Below the pieces are notes generated by a model that saw only the letters and a list, made by a program, of their open reading frames with translations, did not search any database and was not told the origin of the DNA. From contig CAKUZF010000021.1 of the NCBI GenBank assembly GCA_934718155.1, positions 1-42,367 on the forward strand: 42,367 bases of DNA. Reading direction: 5' to 3'. Made by a program: the position numbers and the translations under genes. Source of the DNA: an uncultured Parabacteroides sp. Its GTDB lineage: Bacteria > Bacteroidota > Bacteroidia > Bacteroidales > Tannerellaceae. Shown piece after piece: positions 24,377-33,265 of this stretch (its first letter is position 1; each line of letters begins with the position of its first letter).

Positions 24377-25339
24377 TTACTTTCCTCCGAAATGTTTAGG
24401 TTTGATATAGCTGTTGATCAACGGCGTAAAGGCGTTCATGATCAAGATAGCGAATGACATACCCTCCGGATAAGAACCGAAGATACGGATTACGGCGGTC
24501 AGCAAACCGATGCCGACGCCATAGACAATCATACCGTTCTTGCTCATCGGCGAGGTTACGTAGTCGGTCGCCATGAAGATGGAGCCCAGCAGCAAACCGC
24601 CTGAAAGCAGGTGGATGAACGGGCTGGCATAGGCAACCGGGTTGATCAGGTGAAGCAAGCCGGTGAATACAAACACGGTAGCCAAGATGGACACCGGGAT
24701 GTGCCAGGTGATGATCTTCTTCCACAACATGAAGGCGAAACCGATCAGCAGTGCGATCGCGCTCACCTCGCCCAAGCTACCGCTCATGTGGCCGACGATC
24801 ATGTCTACAAACGAGGGCAACTGGTCTAAAGCGCCTTCATTCATCAATGAGAGCACTGTCGCGCCAGTCTGTGCGTCCGTGTAGGTCATCGGGAACACGT
24901 CGGCGATCGGCCAAGTGGTCATCTGCGCCGGGAAAGAGATCAGCAGGAACACACGTCCTACGAGGGCCGGGTTGAAGATGTTGTTGCCCAGGCCTCCGAA
25001 CGACATCTTGCCGATGCCGATCGCTGCCAACGCACCGATCAAGATGATCCAGATCGGCAGGTTGGAGGGAACGTTGAAGGCCAACAATACGCCTGTCAAG
25101 ATGGCCGAGCCGTCGCAAAGCGTCGGCTCCTTCTTCATCAGGAAGCGTTGGATTAAATACTCAAAGATCACGCAGGCCAGGACGGAGGTCGCCGTAACGA
25201 TCAGTGCGCCCAAACCGAAGCTGTAAAGTGATACCAAGAAAGCCGGAACCAAGGCAATCAGTACCCCATACATATTTTTGCTGATGCTGTCGCCTCCGTG
25301 AATGTGGGGCGACGGCGATACGTATAAACTATTCTCCAT
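24377..25339 (-). CDS. rnfD: Rnf complex subunit RnfD (covalent FMN)
   Basis: 320-residue integral membrane subunit with about nine or ten helices. Begins with SPHIHGGDSISKNM, typical of RnfD/NqrB. The covalent FMN threonine sits in TGATVLS. The segment FMATDYVTSPMSKNGMIVYG near the C-terminus is strongly conserved in the family. It carries the ion channel together with RnfA and RnfE. 12 nt after rnfC and 3 nt before rnfG. Confidence 0.95.
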   Translation of the reverse strand: MENSLYVSPSPHIHGGDSISKNMYGVLIALVPAFLVSLYSFGLGALIVTATSVLACVIFEYLIQRFLMKKEPTLCDGSAILTGVLLAFNVPSNLPIWIILIGALAAIGIGKMSFGGLGNNIFNPALVGRVFLLISFPAQMTTWPIADVFPMTYTDAQTGATVLSLMNEGALDQLPSFVDMIVGHMSGSLGEVSAIALLIGFAFMLWKKIITWHIPVSILATVFVFTGLLHLINPVAYASPFIHLLSGGLLLGSIFMATDYVTSPMSKNGMIVYGVGIGLLTAVIRIFGSYPEGMSFAILIMNAFTPLINSYIKPKHFGGK

Positions 25340-25351
25340 ATTGCTCTTGTT

Positions 25352-26683
25352 TTATGACTTTCTCGCGCGGATGATGCCCATCACCTTGCCTTTGCCCATG
25401 CGGATCTGATCCAGCAGCGGGCGGTTGGCGGGGCAGGTATAGCTACATGATCCGCATTCGATACAATCGGTGATATGATTCTTCTCGGCCAACTCCCAGT
25501 TCTTGAACTCCGTGCAGCTCATCAGCAACGTCGGGTTCAAGCCCATCGGGCAGGCTCCTACACACTTCGCGCAACGGATGCAATCGCGCATCGGCTTGCG
25601 AACTGACTCTTCTTTCGTCAGCAGCAACACGCCAGAGCTACCCTTGCATACCGGCACCTCGGCGCTGATCAGCGCCTTACCCATCATCGGGCCTCCGCCA
25701 ATGATCTTGCCCGTGTTCTCGGGCAGGCCACCTGCGGCCTCGATCAGGCAGTTGATCGGCGTTCCTATGCGAACCAAGAAGTTCGAGGGGTTGGCCAGCG
25801 CCTTGCCTGTTACGGTCACGACACGCTCGAACAAGGGCTTGTTCTTCTGTACGGCCTCATAAACGGCATAGGCTGTACCTACGTTCTGCACCACCGCACC
25901 GGCCGAGATAGGCAGCGCTCCGCTCTTCACCTGACGGCGAATCACGGCGTCGATCAGCTGCTTCTCGCCGCCTTGCGGGTATTGCACCTTCAGCGGCATG
26001 ATCTCTACGCCCGGATAGTTGACGGCCAACTGCTGCATCTTAGCGATTGCGTCGGGCTTATTGTTCTCGATGCCGATCACGGCACGATTTACGTTCACTG
26101 CTTTCATCAAGAGGGTTACGCCCACCAAGATTTGCTCCGCCTTCTCCATCATCAGCGAGTGGTCGGATGTCAAGTAAGGCTCACACTCTACGGCGTTGAT
26201 GATCACGATCTCGGCCTTGTTGCCAGGAGGGGGCATCAGCTTCACCTGCGTGGGGAAGGTCGCACCGCCCATACCTACAACGCCTGCGGCAGCGATCTTG
26301 TCGATAATCTCCTTGGATGAGAGGTTGCACTCCTTTACCAAGGTGTCGGTGCGGTCGATCGTCTCTTCCCACTCGTCGCCTTCTACGTCGATGTAGATGG
26401 CGGGGCGGCGATAGCCGCTGGCATCGAGTGCGTTGTCGATCTTGTTAACCTTGCCGGAGACGGAAGAGTGGATGTTAGCTGAAACAAATCCACCCGCTTT
26501 CGCCAGCAGTGTTCCCACTTTTACCAGATCGCCCTTCTTCACTTCTGCCACGGCGGGGGCTCCGATATGTTGTCCAAGCGGGATGATCACCTGTTTCGGT
26601 GTGGCAAGCACCTCGATCTTCTTCCCGGCAGACAGCTTATTCTCAGGGGGATGAATACCTCCGATTCGAAATGTCCTTAGCAT
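25352..26683 (-). CDS. rnfC: Rnf complex subunit RnfC (NADH/FMN and 4Fe-4S)
   Basis: 443-residue peripheral subunit that exchanges electrons with NAD(H). N-terminal GGIHPPENK is the RnfC hallmark. GMGGATFPTQVKL and NAVECEPYLTSDH line the flavin/NADH site. Two [4Fe-4S] motifs lie at 368-379 (CIRCAKCVGACP) and 407-418 (CIECGSCSYTCP). The long C-terminal coiled tail of proteobacterial RnfC is absent, as usual in anaerobes. Follows rnfB by 32 nt. Confidence 0.96.
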   Translation of the reverse strand: MLRTFRIGGIHPPENKLSAGKKIEVLATPKQVIIPLGQHIGAPAVAEVKKGDLVKVGTLLAKAGGFVSANIHSSVSGKVNKIDNALDASGYRRPAIYIDVEGDEWEETIDRTDTLVKECNLSSKEIIDKIAAAGVVGMGGATFPTQVKLMPPPGNKAEIVIINAVECEPYLTSDHSLMMEKAEQILVGVTLLMKAVNVNRAVIGIENNKPDAIAKMQQLAVNYPGVEIMPLKVQYPQGGEKQLIDAVIRRQVKSGALPISAGAVVQNVGTAYAVYEAVQKNKPLFERVVTVTGKALANPSNFLVRIGTPINCLIEAAGGLPENTGKIIGGGPMMGKALISAEVPVCKGSSGVLLLTKEESVRKPMRDCIRCAKCVGACPMGLNPTLLMSCTEFKNWELAEKNHITDCIECGSCSYTCPANRPLLDQIRMGKGKVMGIIRARKS

Positions 26684-26715
26684 ATTATTGGATTTTAATC
26701 TTTTGTTTTTTTTAC

Positions 26716-27702
26716 TTATTCGTTAGTAGGTGCGGCTTTCGGTGCCTCTGCGTTTGCGCTGGACGTTGCGGGAGCCTCTGCCTTCTGTGCTGGAGCGGCC
26801 TTCGGTGCAACGGGAGCTTCTGCCTTTGGTGCTGCGGGAGCTGCCGGTTTCACGCTGTCGGCTTTCGGAGCGGCAGGGGCAGCCTCCTTACGCGGCGGGA
26901 AGTTAAGCTCATGGATCGCTCCTGTGGGGCAAACGGCCACGCACTTGCGACACATACGGCATTTCGTGTAGTCGATGTAGGCTACGTTGTTGGTTACGGT
27001 GATTGCGCCGAACGGACATTCCTTCTCGCATTTACCGCAGCCGATGCAGGCGTTTTGGCAAGCCTTGCGTGCTACGGCGCCTTTATCTTTATTCACGCAT
27101 GCAACAAAGAGGCGGCGAGACTTCGGCCCCTTCTTGCGCAACTCGATGATGTTCTTCGGACAAGCTTTCACGCAAGCGCCGCAAGAGGTGCACTTCTCTT
27201 CATCCACCTCGGCGATGCCCGTCTCCGGATTGATGCGAATCGCACCGAAGTTACAAGCATTCACACAGTCGCCATAGCCTAAGCAACCGTATGAGCAGTT
27301 GGTTTCTCCTCCATAAAGCGTGGAGGCGATGGCGCAACTCTTTGTACCATCATACTGGTTTGTTTTCGGACGGGCTTGGCAGGTTCCGTTGCAACGCACA
27401 ACGGCTACCATCGGCTCGGTTGCCCCCGCCTCTTTCCCTAAGATCGTGGCTACCTTGGCCATCACTGGGCCACCGCCAACCGGACAGAGCATTCCGTCTA
27501 ATGAGTCGGCCTTCACGCATGCTCCGGCAAATCCCGCGCAACCGGGATATCCGCAGCCACCACAGTTCGCGCCCGGAAGCACAGCCTGCACCTCTGCGAT
27601 GCGAGGATCTTCATAGACTTCGAATTTCTTGGAAGCGGCATAGAGAAACAAAGCTCCGATCGCTCCAATTGCTCCTAATGAAATAACGGCAATTAAAATC
27701 AT
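26716..27702 (-). CDS. rnfB: Rnf complex subunit RnfB with Ala/Pro/Lys-rich tail
   Basis: 328 residues: a membrane anchor helix (ISLGAIGAIGALFLYAA), the four-cysteine cluster domain with CGGCGYPGC (47-55), then several ferredoxin-type clusters (CTSCGACVKACP, CIGCGKCEKECP, CRMCRKCVAVCP, plus CSYGCLGYGDCVNAC). RnfB is the entry point for electrons from reduced ferredoxin. About 60 C-terminal residues are a low-complexity stretch of APKA/APAAPKA repeats, of no known function. First rnf gene, 7 nt after rseC. Confidence 0.96.
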   Translation of the reverse strand: MILIAVISLGAIGAIGALFLYAASKKFEVYEDPRIAEVQAVLPGANCGGCGYPGCAGFAGACVKADSLDGMLCPVGGGPVMAKVATILGKEAGATEPMVAVVRCNGTCQARPKTNQYDGTKSCAIASTLYGGETNCSYGCLGYGDCVNACNFGAIRINPETGIAEVDEEKCTSCGACVKACPKNIIELRKKGPKSRRLFVACVNKDKGAVARKACQNACIGCGKCEKECPFGAITVTNNVAYIDYTKCRMCRKCVAVCPTGAIHELNFPPRKEAAPAAPKADSVKPAAPAAPKAEAPVAPKAAPAQKAEAPATSSANAEAPKAAPTNE

Positions 27703-27709
27703 GATATGT

Positions 27710-28129
27710 TTATGAATTTAGTTTTCTTAAAGTGAACACAAATCTTCGCTTCAGTCGGTCGCGAAGCAGATAGAGCAACCCGTAATAGGGGATTAAGAGC
27801 AACAGCCCGATCAATCCGCTCAGGCTCTCGTCCCATCCCAGCGAGAAGCCGATCGCTACCATGGCAACAACAATCACTAAGGGGATGACAAAGGCCAAGA
27901 CCACGGCCTCCATGCCTAAGCGGGTCTCCCCGGTCAGCACGACCTCTTCGTTTACCGCGAATTGGCCTGAGCGGTCGGGCACTTCGATGATCTTGTCTTT
28001 TTGCTCGGATGCGCTACACATCGCTTGCGCGTGGCAGCCCGAACAGGCTGAACGCTGCGTGATGCGAACGAATACGGTGTCGCTACTGATTCGCTCAACT
28101 CTTCCTGTATGATGGATGGTTCCGTTCAT
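27710..28129 (-). CDS. rseC: SoxR-reducing system protein RseC family
   Basis: 139 residues. The N-terminal half contains the RseC cysteine cluster CSGCHAQAMC; two membrane helices follow (VVLAFVIPLVIVVAMVAIGF; LIGLLLLIPYYGLLYLL), then a basic tail. In E. coli RseC works with the Rsx (Rnf-like) complex to reduce SoxR; in Bacteroidetes it routinely heads the rnf operon. Its exact role in Rnf assembly or regulation is unknown. First gene of the unit rseC-rnfBCDGEA-galE. A TACTTTCG box in the upstream 100 bp may be its -7 element, but I see no partner. Confidence 0.9.
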   Translation of the reverse strand: MNGTIHHTGRVERISSDTVFVRITQRSACSGCHAQAMCSASEQKDKIIEVPDRSGQFAVNEEVVLTGETRLGMEAVVLAFVIPLVIVVAMVAIGFSLGWDESLSGLIGLLLLIPYYGLLYLLRDRLKRRFVFTLRKLNS

Positions 28130-28236
28130 GATGGCTCTCTTCGTTGTAAACTCGACTTTGCAAAATCAACGCGAAAGTAACGATTATTTATTTACCACCT
28201 TACGTTTCAATGATATTTTTGTGCGTATGAACGGTT

Positions 28237-29793
28237 TTACCACTTATAGTTGAAGCCAAAGCTCAACAATTCGTTTATCTGTAAATAATTCTTCAGGAAA
28301 TCGTCGGATTTCTGCGCCGCATCATCGTAGCGCAAGTTGAGCGTGATGGTGGTCGAGAAGAAACGACTGATGGCCATCGTTAGGCGATTCTCAAACTCAC
28401 CCAGGATGCGTTCGTAGCTGGTGAAGTAGTAGAAACGCGAATACCAGCTGACATTGCGATTGAACTGGAAGTTCAACGTGGCGTTGATGGTCGAACCGAA
28501 CTTGCTGTAGCTGCGATCATACTGATCGGTCGTTGGGTCTTTTTGGAAACCGTGCTTGCCGAAGTTGATGTCGTCTCGCGTGCTATACATATAGGTGTAG
28601 GAAAGCGGGGCGAGGTTGGCGGCGAGCGTCAGCCTCTTGTGCTTTTTCCCCGCGAAGCTCTTCTCCAGGTCGTATTTCATACCCAAACCGAGGTTGACGC
28701 TGAACGGCGACAGGAATGCCGAGATCTTGTTGTCGGTGTTCTCTTGGTAGTTGGTGAACAGCTGTGTCTGGAAGGTGAAGTCGAACGTATAGAACCATTT
28801 GCTGTAGGCCCTGAAACCTAAGTTGGTGTGCAGGCGGAGCACGTCGTCGCCAATCTTATAGTTGCGCAAGGTGTCTTTGGGCGCGGTGTAGGCGTTCGTC
28901 TTCCATTCCAGCGAGTTGGTCAGTTGCACCTTGTCTTTCGCGTAGTTGTAGACGAAGTATTGGCGGTTCGACAGGTTCAGCGTGCTGCTTCCTCCCTTGT
29001 GCCAGTTGGATGAGATGTAGTTTTGCGAGAACTGCACGCTGCTCTCGAAATGCGACGTCCAGTAGCGACGTTCGGGGATGAACTTCTGTGGGGCGTCCAC
29101 CTCGTCGAAGTTCGCCTCGTTCTCCACCTGCAAGGGGGTGTCTTCGTGGATGTCTTTGTGGATCACGTGCTGCTTGATCACGTCGTTGGGCAGGTCGCGC
29201 TGCGAGTAGCGGAAGTAGGTCGGGAAGTTGTTCTCCACGTATCGGCGTGCGTCCTTCTCGATGGCCCATAGCCTCAACTCATCCTTGAAGATGGAGTCTT
29301 TCGGGTAGAGGTTGTCGTAGGGGGTATGCTTTTTCAGGCAATCCAGGTTGTAGAACACCAAGTCGTCGTCTTTCGGCAGGTAGTCGCCCTTGAAAACCGC
29401 GGGCATGAAGAGCGGGTTGACGATGATCGTGTCGCGGAAGGTCATGTGCGAGTCGAACAGCGTCGAGGCGTCGCGCACGAGATGCGCCCAATAGAGCACC
29501 TCGTCTGAAAGCTCCAGCTCGTCCTTCTTCAAGAAGCGCAGCAGGTCGTCGTCGAGCGTCTTCTGCAGGGTGTAGGTGCTGTTTAGCTTCTCTAACTGCT
29601 GTTGAAGGGTGGGCAGGTTGTCAAGTTCACTCTCGTTGAAAGGTTTAATCTCCTCTTGTAGGCTGTCTTGCGCTGCGGTTGTTGGCAGGTTTTGAGGGAT
29701 CAGCTGGTTCGTGATCAACTGATTGTTTTGAGCGATGACTCGAGAGAAAGAGGCTACCAAACCGATCAATGCATAGAGTAATATTTTTTTCAT
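28237..29793 (-). CDS. DUF3078-type outer membrane barrel protein
   Basis: 518 residues with a signal peptide (KILLYALIGLVASFSRVIAQ). Residues about 50-230 form a helical, charged N-terminal region. From about 245 there are alternating aromatic/polar strands (WTSHFESSVQFSQNYISSNWHKGGSSTLNLSNRQYFVYNY...) ending in LSFGFNYKW, typical of an outer membrane beta-barrel with terminal aromatic residue. The GGSSTLNL segment matches the DUF3078 family as I know it. Function unknown. A good ribosome site, AAGGAGA, precedes the ATG. Divergent from the MATE gene. Confidence 0.8.
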   Translation of the reverse strand: MKKILLYALIGLVASFSRVIAQNNQLITNQLIPQNLPTTAAQDSLQEEIKPFNESELDNLPTLQQQLEKLNSTYTLQKTLDDDLLRFLKKDELELSDEVLYWAHLVRDASTLFDSHMTFRDTIIVNPLFMPAVFKGDYLPKDDDLVFYNLDCLKKHTPYDNLYPKDSIFKDELRLWAIEKDARRYVENNFPTYFRYSQRDLPNDVIKQHVIHKDIHEDTPLQVENEANFDEVDAPQKFIPERRYWTSHFESSVQFSQNYISSNWHKGGSSTLNLSNRQYFVYNYAKDKVQLTNSLEWKTNAYTAPKDTLRNYKIGDDVLRLHTNLGFRAYSKWFYTFDFTFQTQLFTNYQENTDNKISAFLSPFSVNLGLGMKYDLEKSFAGKKHKRLTLAANLAPLSYTYMYSTRDDINFGKHGFQKDPTTDQYDRSYSKFGSTINATLNFQFNRNVSWYSRFYYFTSYERILGEFENRLTMAISRFFSTTITLNLRYDDAAQKSDDFLKNYLQINELLSFGFNYKW

Positions 29794-29843
29794 ACCTGTT
29801 GTTCTCCTTATTTTTTCTTACACTTTTTAGTCGTTTTCCTTCG

Positions 29844-29851
29844 CGAAAGTA
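29844..29851 (-). promoter_or_regulatory. Likely -7 box of the DUF3078 gene
   Basis: TACTTTCG on the minus strand, about 50 nt before the ATG. The G-to-C change at position 7 also occurs in the MATE promoter. No clear -33 partner. Confidence 0.45.
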
Positions 29852-29871
29852 GCCAAAAAGTGCGAGAATTC

Positions 29872-29901
29872 TTGTTAATTGCCGATAACTTTGTACCTTC
29901 G
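29872..29901 (+). promoter_or_regulatory. Promoter of the MATE exporter gene
   Basis: TTG (29872-29874), 19-nt spacer, TACCTTCG (29894-29901), then a leader of about 15 nt to ATG 29922. Confidence 0.65.
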
Positions 29902-29921
29902 CCGCTCAAAAAATAAAAATA

Positions 29922-31247
29922 ATGAGGAGTATAGATCGACGTATTTGGCAAGTGACCTATCCTATCTTCTTGGGATTGCTGGCGCAGAACATCATCAACG
30001 TGACCGACACCGCCTTTTTGGGGCGTGTGGGCGAGGTGGCCTTGGGCGCCTCTGGCATGGGTGGACTCTATTATATATGTGTGTTTACGATCGCTTTCGG
30101 TTTCAGCACCGGAGCGCAAATCCTGATAGCCCGTCGTAATGGCGAGCGCAACTACAGGCAGATAGGCCCGCTGATGATACAAGGCGTGCTCTTCTTGTTT
30201 GCCTTGGCGGCCTTGTTCGTGCTCTTCTCGAAATGTTTCGCCGGCGATATCATGCGCCTCTTGATCTCGTCGGATGAGATCTGGCAGGCGACGATGGAGT
30301 TCTTGGATTATCGCGTGTGGGGATTTCTGTTTATCTGCGTCAATGTGATGTTCCGCGCGCTGTTTATTGGCATCACTCGCACAAAGGTGCTGACGCTGCA
30401 AGCGTTGATCATGGCCTGCACGAATGTCGTGTTAGACTATTTGCTCATCTTCGGGCATGGCGGTTTCCCCAAGCTGGGCATTCAAGGGGCGGCCATCGCC
30501 TCGGTGATTGCCGAGGGTGTGTCGACTCTCTTTTTCCTGGCCTATACCCGCTGGGGCGTCGATTACGCGAAGTATGGCTTGAATCGTTTCGGCCGCTTCG
30601 ATCTGGCCACCTTGCGCAGCGTGTTGAGCATCTCTATCTTCACCATGTTGCAATATTTCATCTCGCTGACCACCTATTTCATGCTCTTCGTCGTGGTGGA
30701 GCACCTGGGGGTGCGCGCCTTGGCCATCGCCAACATCGTGCGCAGCATCTATATGATCCTATTAATCCCGATCAACTCGCTCTCGATGACGTCTAACACC
30801 TTGGTGAGCAACACGATCGGCGAGGGACACACCGATCAGGTGATCGCCGTCATTCGCCGCGTCTCGACGTGGTCGTTCTGCGTCATGGCCGTGGTCTTGG
30901 CGTTGGTGGCCGTATTCCCCGAGGCGATCCTGTTCGTCTATACCAGCGATGCCGACCTGATCGCGGCCTCTACGCCCTCGGTCTATATGATCGCCGCGGC
31001 GTTGATCATCGCCTCGTTCGCGTTCGTGGTGTTCAACGGCGTGACGGGCACGGGCAACACCAGCGCCTCCTTGCTGATCGAGACGCTGACCCTGATCTCC
31101 TACTCCCTCTACATCTATTGGTCGGGCATCGTGATGCGCTTCCCCGTGGAGCTCTGCTTCGGATCGGAGGTGATCTATTACGTCGGCCTTCTCTTGTTCA
31201 GCTTGCTCTACCTGCGGTATGGCAAGTGGCGGAACAAGCGGATCTAA
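29922..31247 (+). CDS. MATE-family efflux transporter
   Basis: 441-residue polytopic membrane protein with twelve predicted helices in two six-helix halves; multidrug or toxic-compound extrusion driven by Na+ or H+. N-terminal RRIWQVTYPIFLGLLAQNIINVTDTAFLGRVGEVALGASGMGG is the classical MatE signature. The second half repeats it (LRSVLSISIFTMLQYFISLTTYFMLFVVVEHLG). DinF/NorM subtype cannot be decided. Its stop codon overlaps that of the convergent PorE-like gene by 4 bp (31244-31247). Confidence 0.93.
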   Translation: MRSIDRRIWQVTYPIFLGLLAQNIINVTDTAFLGRVGEVALGASGMGGLYYICVFTIAFGFSTGAQILIARRNGERNYRQIGPLMIQGVLFLFALAALFVLFSKCFAGDIMRLLISSDEIWQATMEFLDYRVWGFLFICVNVMFRALFIGITRTKVLTLQALIMACTNVVLDYLLIFGHGGFPKLGIQGAAIASVIAEGVSTLFFLAYTRWGVDYAKYGLNRFGRFDLATLRSVLSISIFTMLQYFISLTTYFMLFVVVEHLGVRALAIANIVRSIYMILLIPINSLSMTSNTLVSNTIGEGHTDQVIAVIRRVSTWSFCVMAVVLALVAVFPEAILFVYTSDADLIAASTPSVYMIAAALIIASFAFVVFNGVTGTGNTSASLLIETLTLISYSLYIYWSGIVMRFPVELCFGSEVIYYVGLLLFSLLYLRYGKWRNKRI

Positions 31248-33226
31248 AACAGGTTGTAGTTGGTGCGCAACACCTTGAATTCCGTGCGTCGGTTGATCTG
31301 GTCGGCAATCTCTTGCTGCTCAGGGGGGAGCGCCAGGATGAACTCCTCGGTCAGCACGTCGCCCTCGTGCAGGAAGTCGTGCTCCTTGGCCATCTTCTTG
31401 TTGATCGTTTTGGGCACGCTCTCGCCATAGCCTTTGGCCTCCAGGCGATCGGCCTTGATGCCTCCGGCTATCAGGTAGTCTACGACCGATTGCGCTCGCC
31501 GTCCGGCCAATCGCTCGTTGTATTGTTCGGAGCCTTTGCGGTCGGTATGCGCGCCCAGCTCGATGGTTACGTTCGGATTGTCGTTCAGCATCTTGATCAG
31601 CTCGTCGAGCGCCTTTTTCGATTCGGGGCGCAAGGTGGCCTTGTCGAAGTCGTAGAAGATGTTTTCGATCACGACGGGCTTGCTGATCGGCGAGAGGAAG
31701 AAGTCTACGATATAGGTCTCGCTCTTCTCTTCGGGGGCTGTCTGCAACTCGTAGTTTTGGTTCAGGTAGCCTCGTGCGCTCGCCATCATCACGTAGCGGA
31801 TGTCTCGCTCCAGCTCCACATGGTAGGAGCCGTCTTTCTTGACAGGCACTTTCACGTTCAAGCCGTCCTTTCCCACGATGCGCACGGTCGCCTCCTCGAT
31901 GGGGTATTCGTCTACGTCGTTCACGAATCCCTCGATGGAGATCGTAATCGTAGGCAGCTCAAACGAGTAGAGATGGTCGTAGCCTCTGGCGTCGTTGCGG
32001 TTGGAGCTGAAGAAGCCCTTCTCGGCTTGTCCGGCGAAGGTGATGCCGAAGTCGTCGCCCGACGAGTTGATCGGCGCGCCCAGGTTCACGACCGTCCAGT
32101 TGCCCGTGCTGTCTTGGGTGGCCTTAAACAGGTCTAAGCCGCCCATCCCGGGATGGCCGTTCGAGGCGAAATAGAGCGTGACGGAGTCGCGGCAGTAGGG
32201 AAACATCTCGTCGCCGGCCGTATTGATCGCTTCGCCCAGGTTCTCCATCGGGCCAAAGCTGTTGCTGCCTAACACTTTGGATCGGAAGATGTCTTTCCCG
32301 CCAAATCCGCCTACCGCGTCTGACACGTAATAGAGGTATTTGCCGTCAGGCGAGATGGAGGGATGGCCCAGGGCGGTCACCGAGTCTTTCACGATGGTCG
32401 CGCGGGTGCCCTTTCCCCATTTGGCGCTGCTGCGGGTCGAGATGTAGATCTCCGACGTGCGAGGCCCCTCGGGGTCTTGCGCGCAGTAGGTGTAATACAT
32501 GGTGTTTCCATCGGCCGAGAATGAGGGGGTGCCTTCGTCGAACTCGGTGTTCACCTCGTCTTCCAGCACTTGCGGCGCCAGCCAGGCGCCTCGCTCGTCT
32601 TGCTTGACGACGAAGAGGTCGTTGTTGTTCTGCCCCGTGATGGCGCTGATCTTCGCCTCCTTGTCTTTCGTGCGCGAGGAGGCGAAATAGAGCTGGTCGT
32701 ATTTGCCGCCTGTCAGCATCGGGCTGAACTCCGCCCTGCGCGAATTGAACTTATCCATGCGATGCACCTCGTAGCGGGTGGGCGACTTCTTCCATTCGGG
32801 CGCCAGCTCGCATCCCTGTATGCCGTTTAGCGCCAGCTGGCTGCTTGGGGCGTTTTCCGAGTAGATGTCGTAGTTCTTGATCGCCTCGGCATATTGCCCG
32901 TTCTTGTGCTGCATCTGGGCCAGGCGTAGGTAGCTGACGCTGTCGGGATAGTCGTAGCGGATGGCGTTGGTGTAGCCGCTTATGGCCTTGCCCGTGTTGT
33001 TGACCAGGCGGTTGCATTCGGCCATGCGAAAAGCGATATAGCCTCTGAGGTCGCGCTTGTTGGGCGAGGTCTTGGTGTAGACCTTCCGATAGATGGCGGC
33101 CGCCTCGTAGTATTCGCCAATGCGTTGCTTCTCCTCGGCGTCGCTCAGCTTGGCCGTGCGGCAGGCGCAAAACAGGGTGAGTAGAAGCAGGAGCCCACTC
33201 CATTTGTAGCCGTTATATCGTTTCAT
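31244..33226 (-). CDS. TPR-PD40-OmpA lipoprotein, PorE-like
   Basis: 660 residues. Lipoprotein-type signal (LLLLLTLFCAC). Then TPR-like helices (about 30-150: EYYEAAAIYRKVYTKT...GQYAEAIKNYDIY), PD40/WD-like beta-propeller (about 165-420, with repeated PSISPDGKYLYYVSD and FASNGHPGMGGLDLF), a carboxypeptidase-D-like domain (about 430-510), and an OmpA peptidoglycan-binding domain (about 525-640: IFYDFDKATLRPES, ELGAHTDRKGSEQYN, LAGRRAQSVVDYL). This order is that of PorE (PG1058), which anchors the Porphyromonas type IX secretion system to peptidoglycan. Other T9SS genes are not in the window, so a T9SS role is inferred. Downstream of queA by 39 nt, likely co-transcribed. Confidence 0.87.
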   Translation of the reverse strand: MKRYNGYKWSGLLLLLTLFCACRTAKLSDAEEKQRIGEYYEAAAIYRKVYTKTSPNKRDLRGYIAFRMAECNRLVNNTGKAISGYTNAIRYDYPDSVSYLRLAQMQHKNGQYAEAIKNYDIYSENAPSSQLALNGIQGCELAPEWKKSPTRYEVHRMDKFNSRRAEFSPMLTGGKYDQLYFASSRTKDKEAKISAITGQNNNDLFVVKQDERGAWLAPQVLEDEVNTEFDEGTPSFSADGNTMYYTYCAQDPEGPRTSEIYISTRSSAKWGKGTRATIVKDSVTALGHPSISPDGKYLYYVSDAVGGFGGKDIFRSKVLGSNSFGPMENLGEAINTAGDEMFPYCRDSVTLYFASNGHPGMGGLDLFKATQDSTGNWTVVNLGAPINSSGDDFGITFAGQAEKGFFSSNRNDARGYDHLYSFELPTITISIEGFVNDVDEYPIEEATVRIVGKDGLNVKVPVKKDGSYHVELERDIRYVMMASARGYLNQNYELQTAPEEKSETYIVDFFLSPISKPVVIENIFYDFDKATLRPESKKALDELIKMLNDNPNVTIELGAHTDRKGSEQYNERLAGRRAQSVVDYLIAGGIKADRLEAKGYGESVPKTINKKMAKEHDFLHEGDVLTEEFILALPPEQQEIADQINRRTEFKVLRTNYNLF

Positions 33227-33265
33227 TTTTTTTCGCTATGTGTGAAAGTTCAACATTCGGTTTCT

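Noticed and set aside
22569..28129. Nqr (Na+-translocating NADH:quinone reductase) operon
   Set aside because: RnfB with multiple ferredoxin clusters and RnfC with the GGIHPPENK start are present, and NqrA and NqrF are absent, so this is Rnf.
30869..32137. 422-codon plus-strand frame spanning the MATE and PorE-like genes
   Set aside because: It crosses two real genes on opposite strands and has shadow-like composition.
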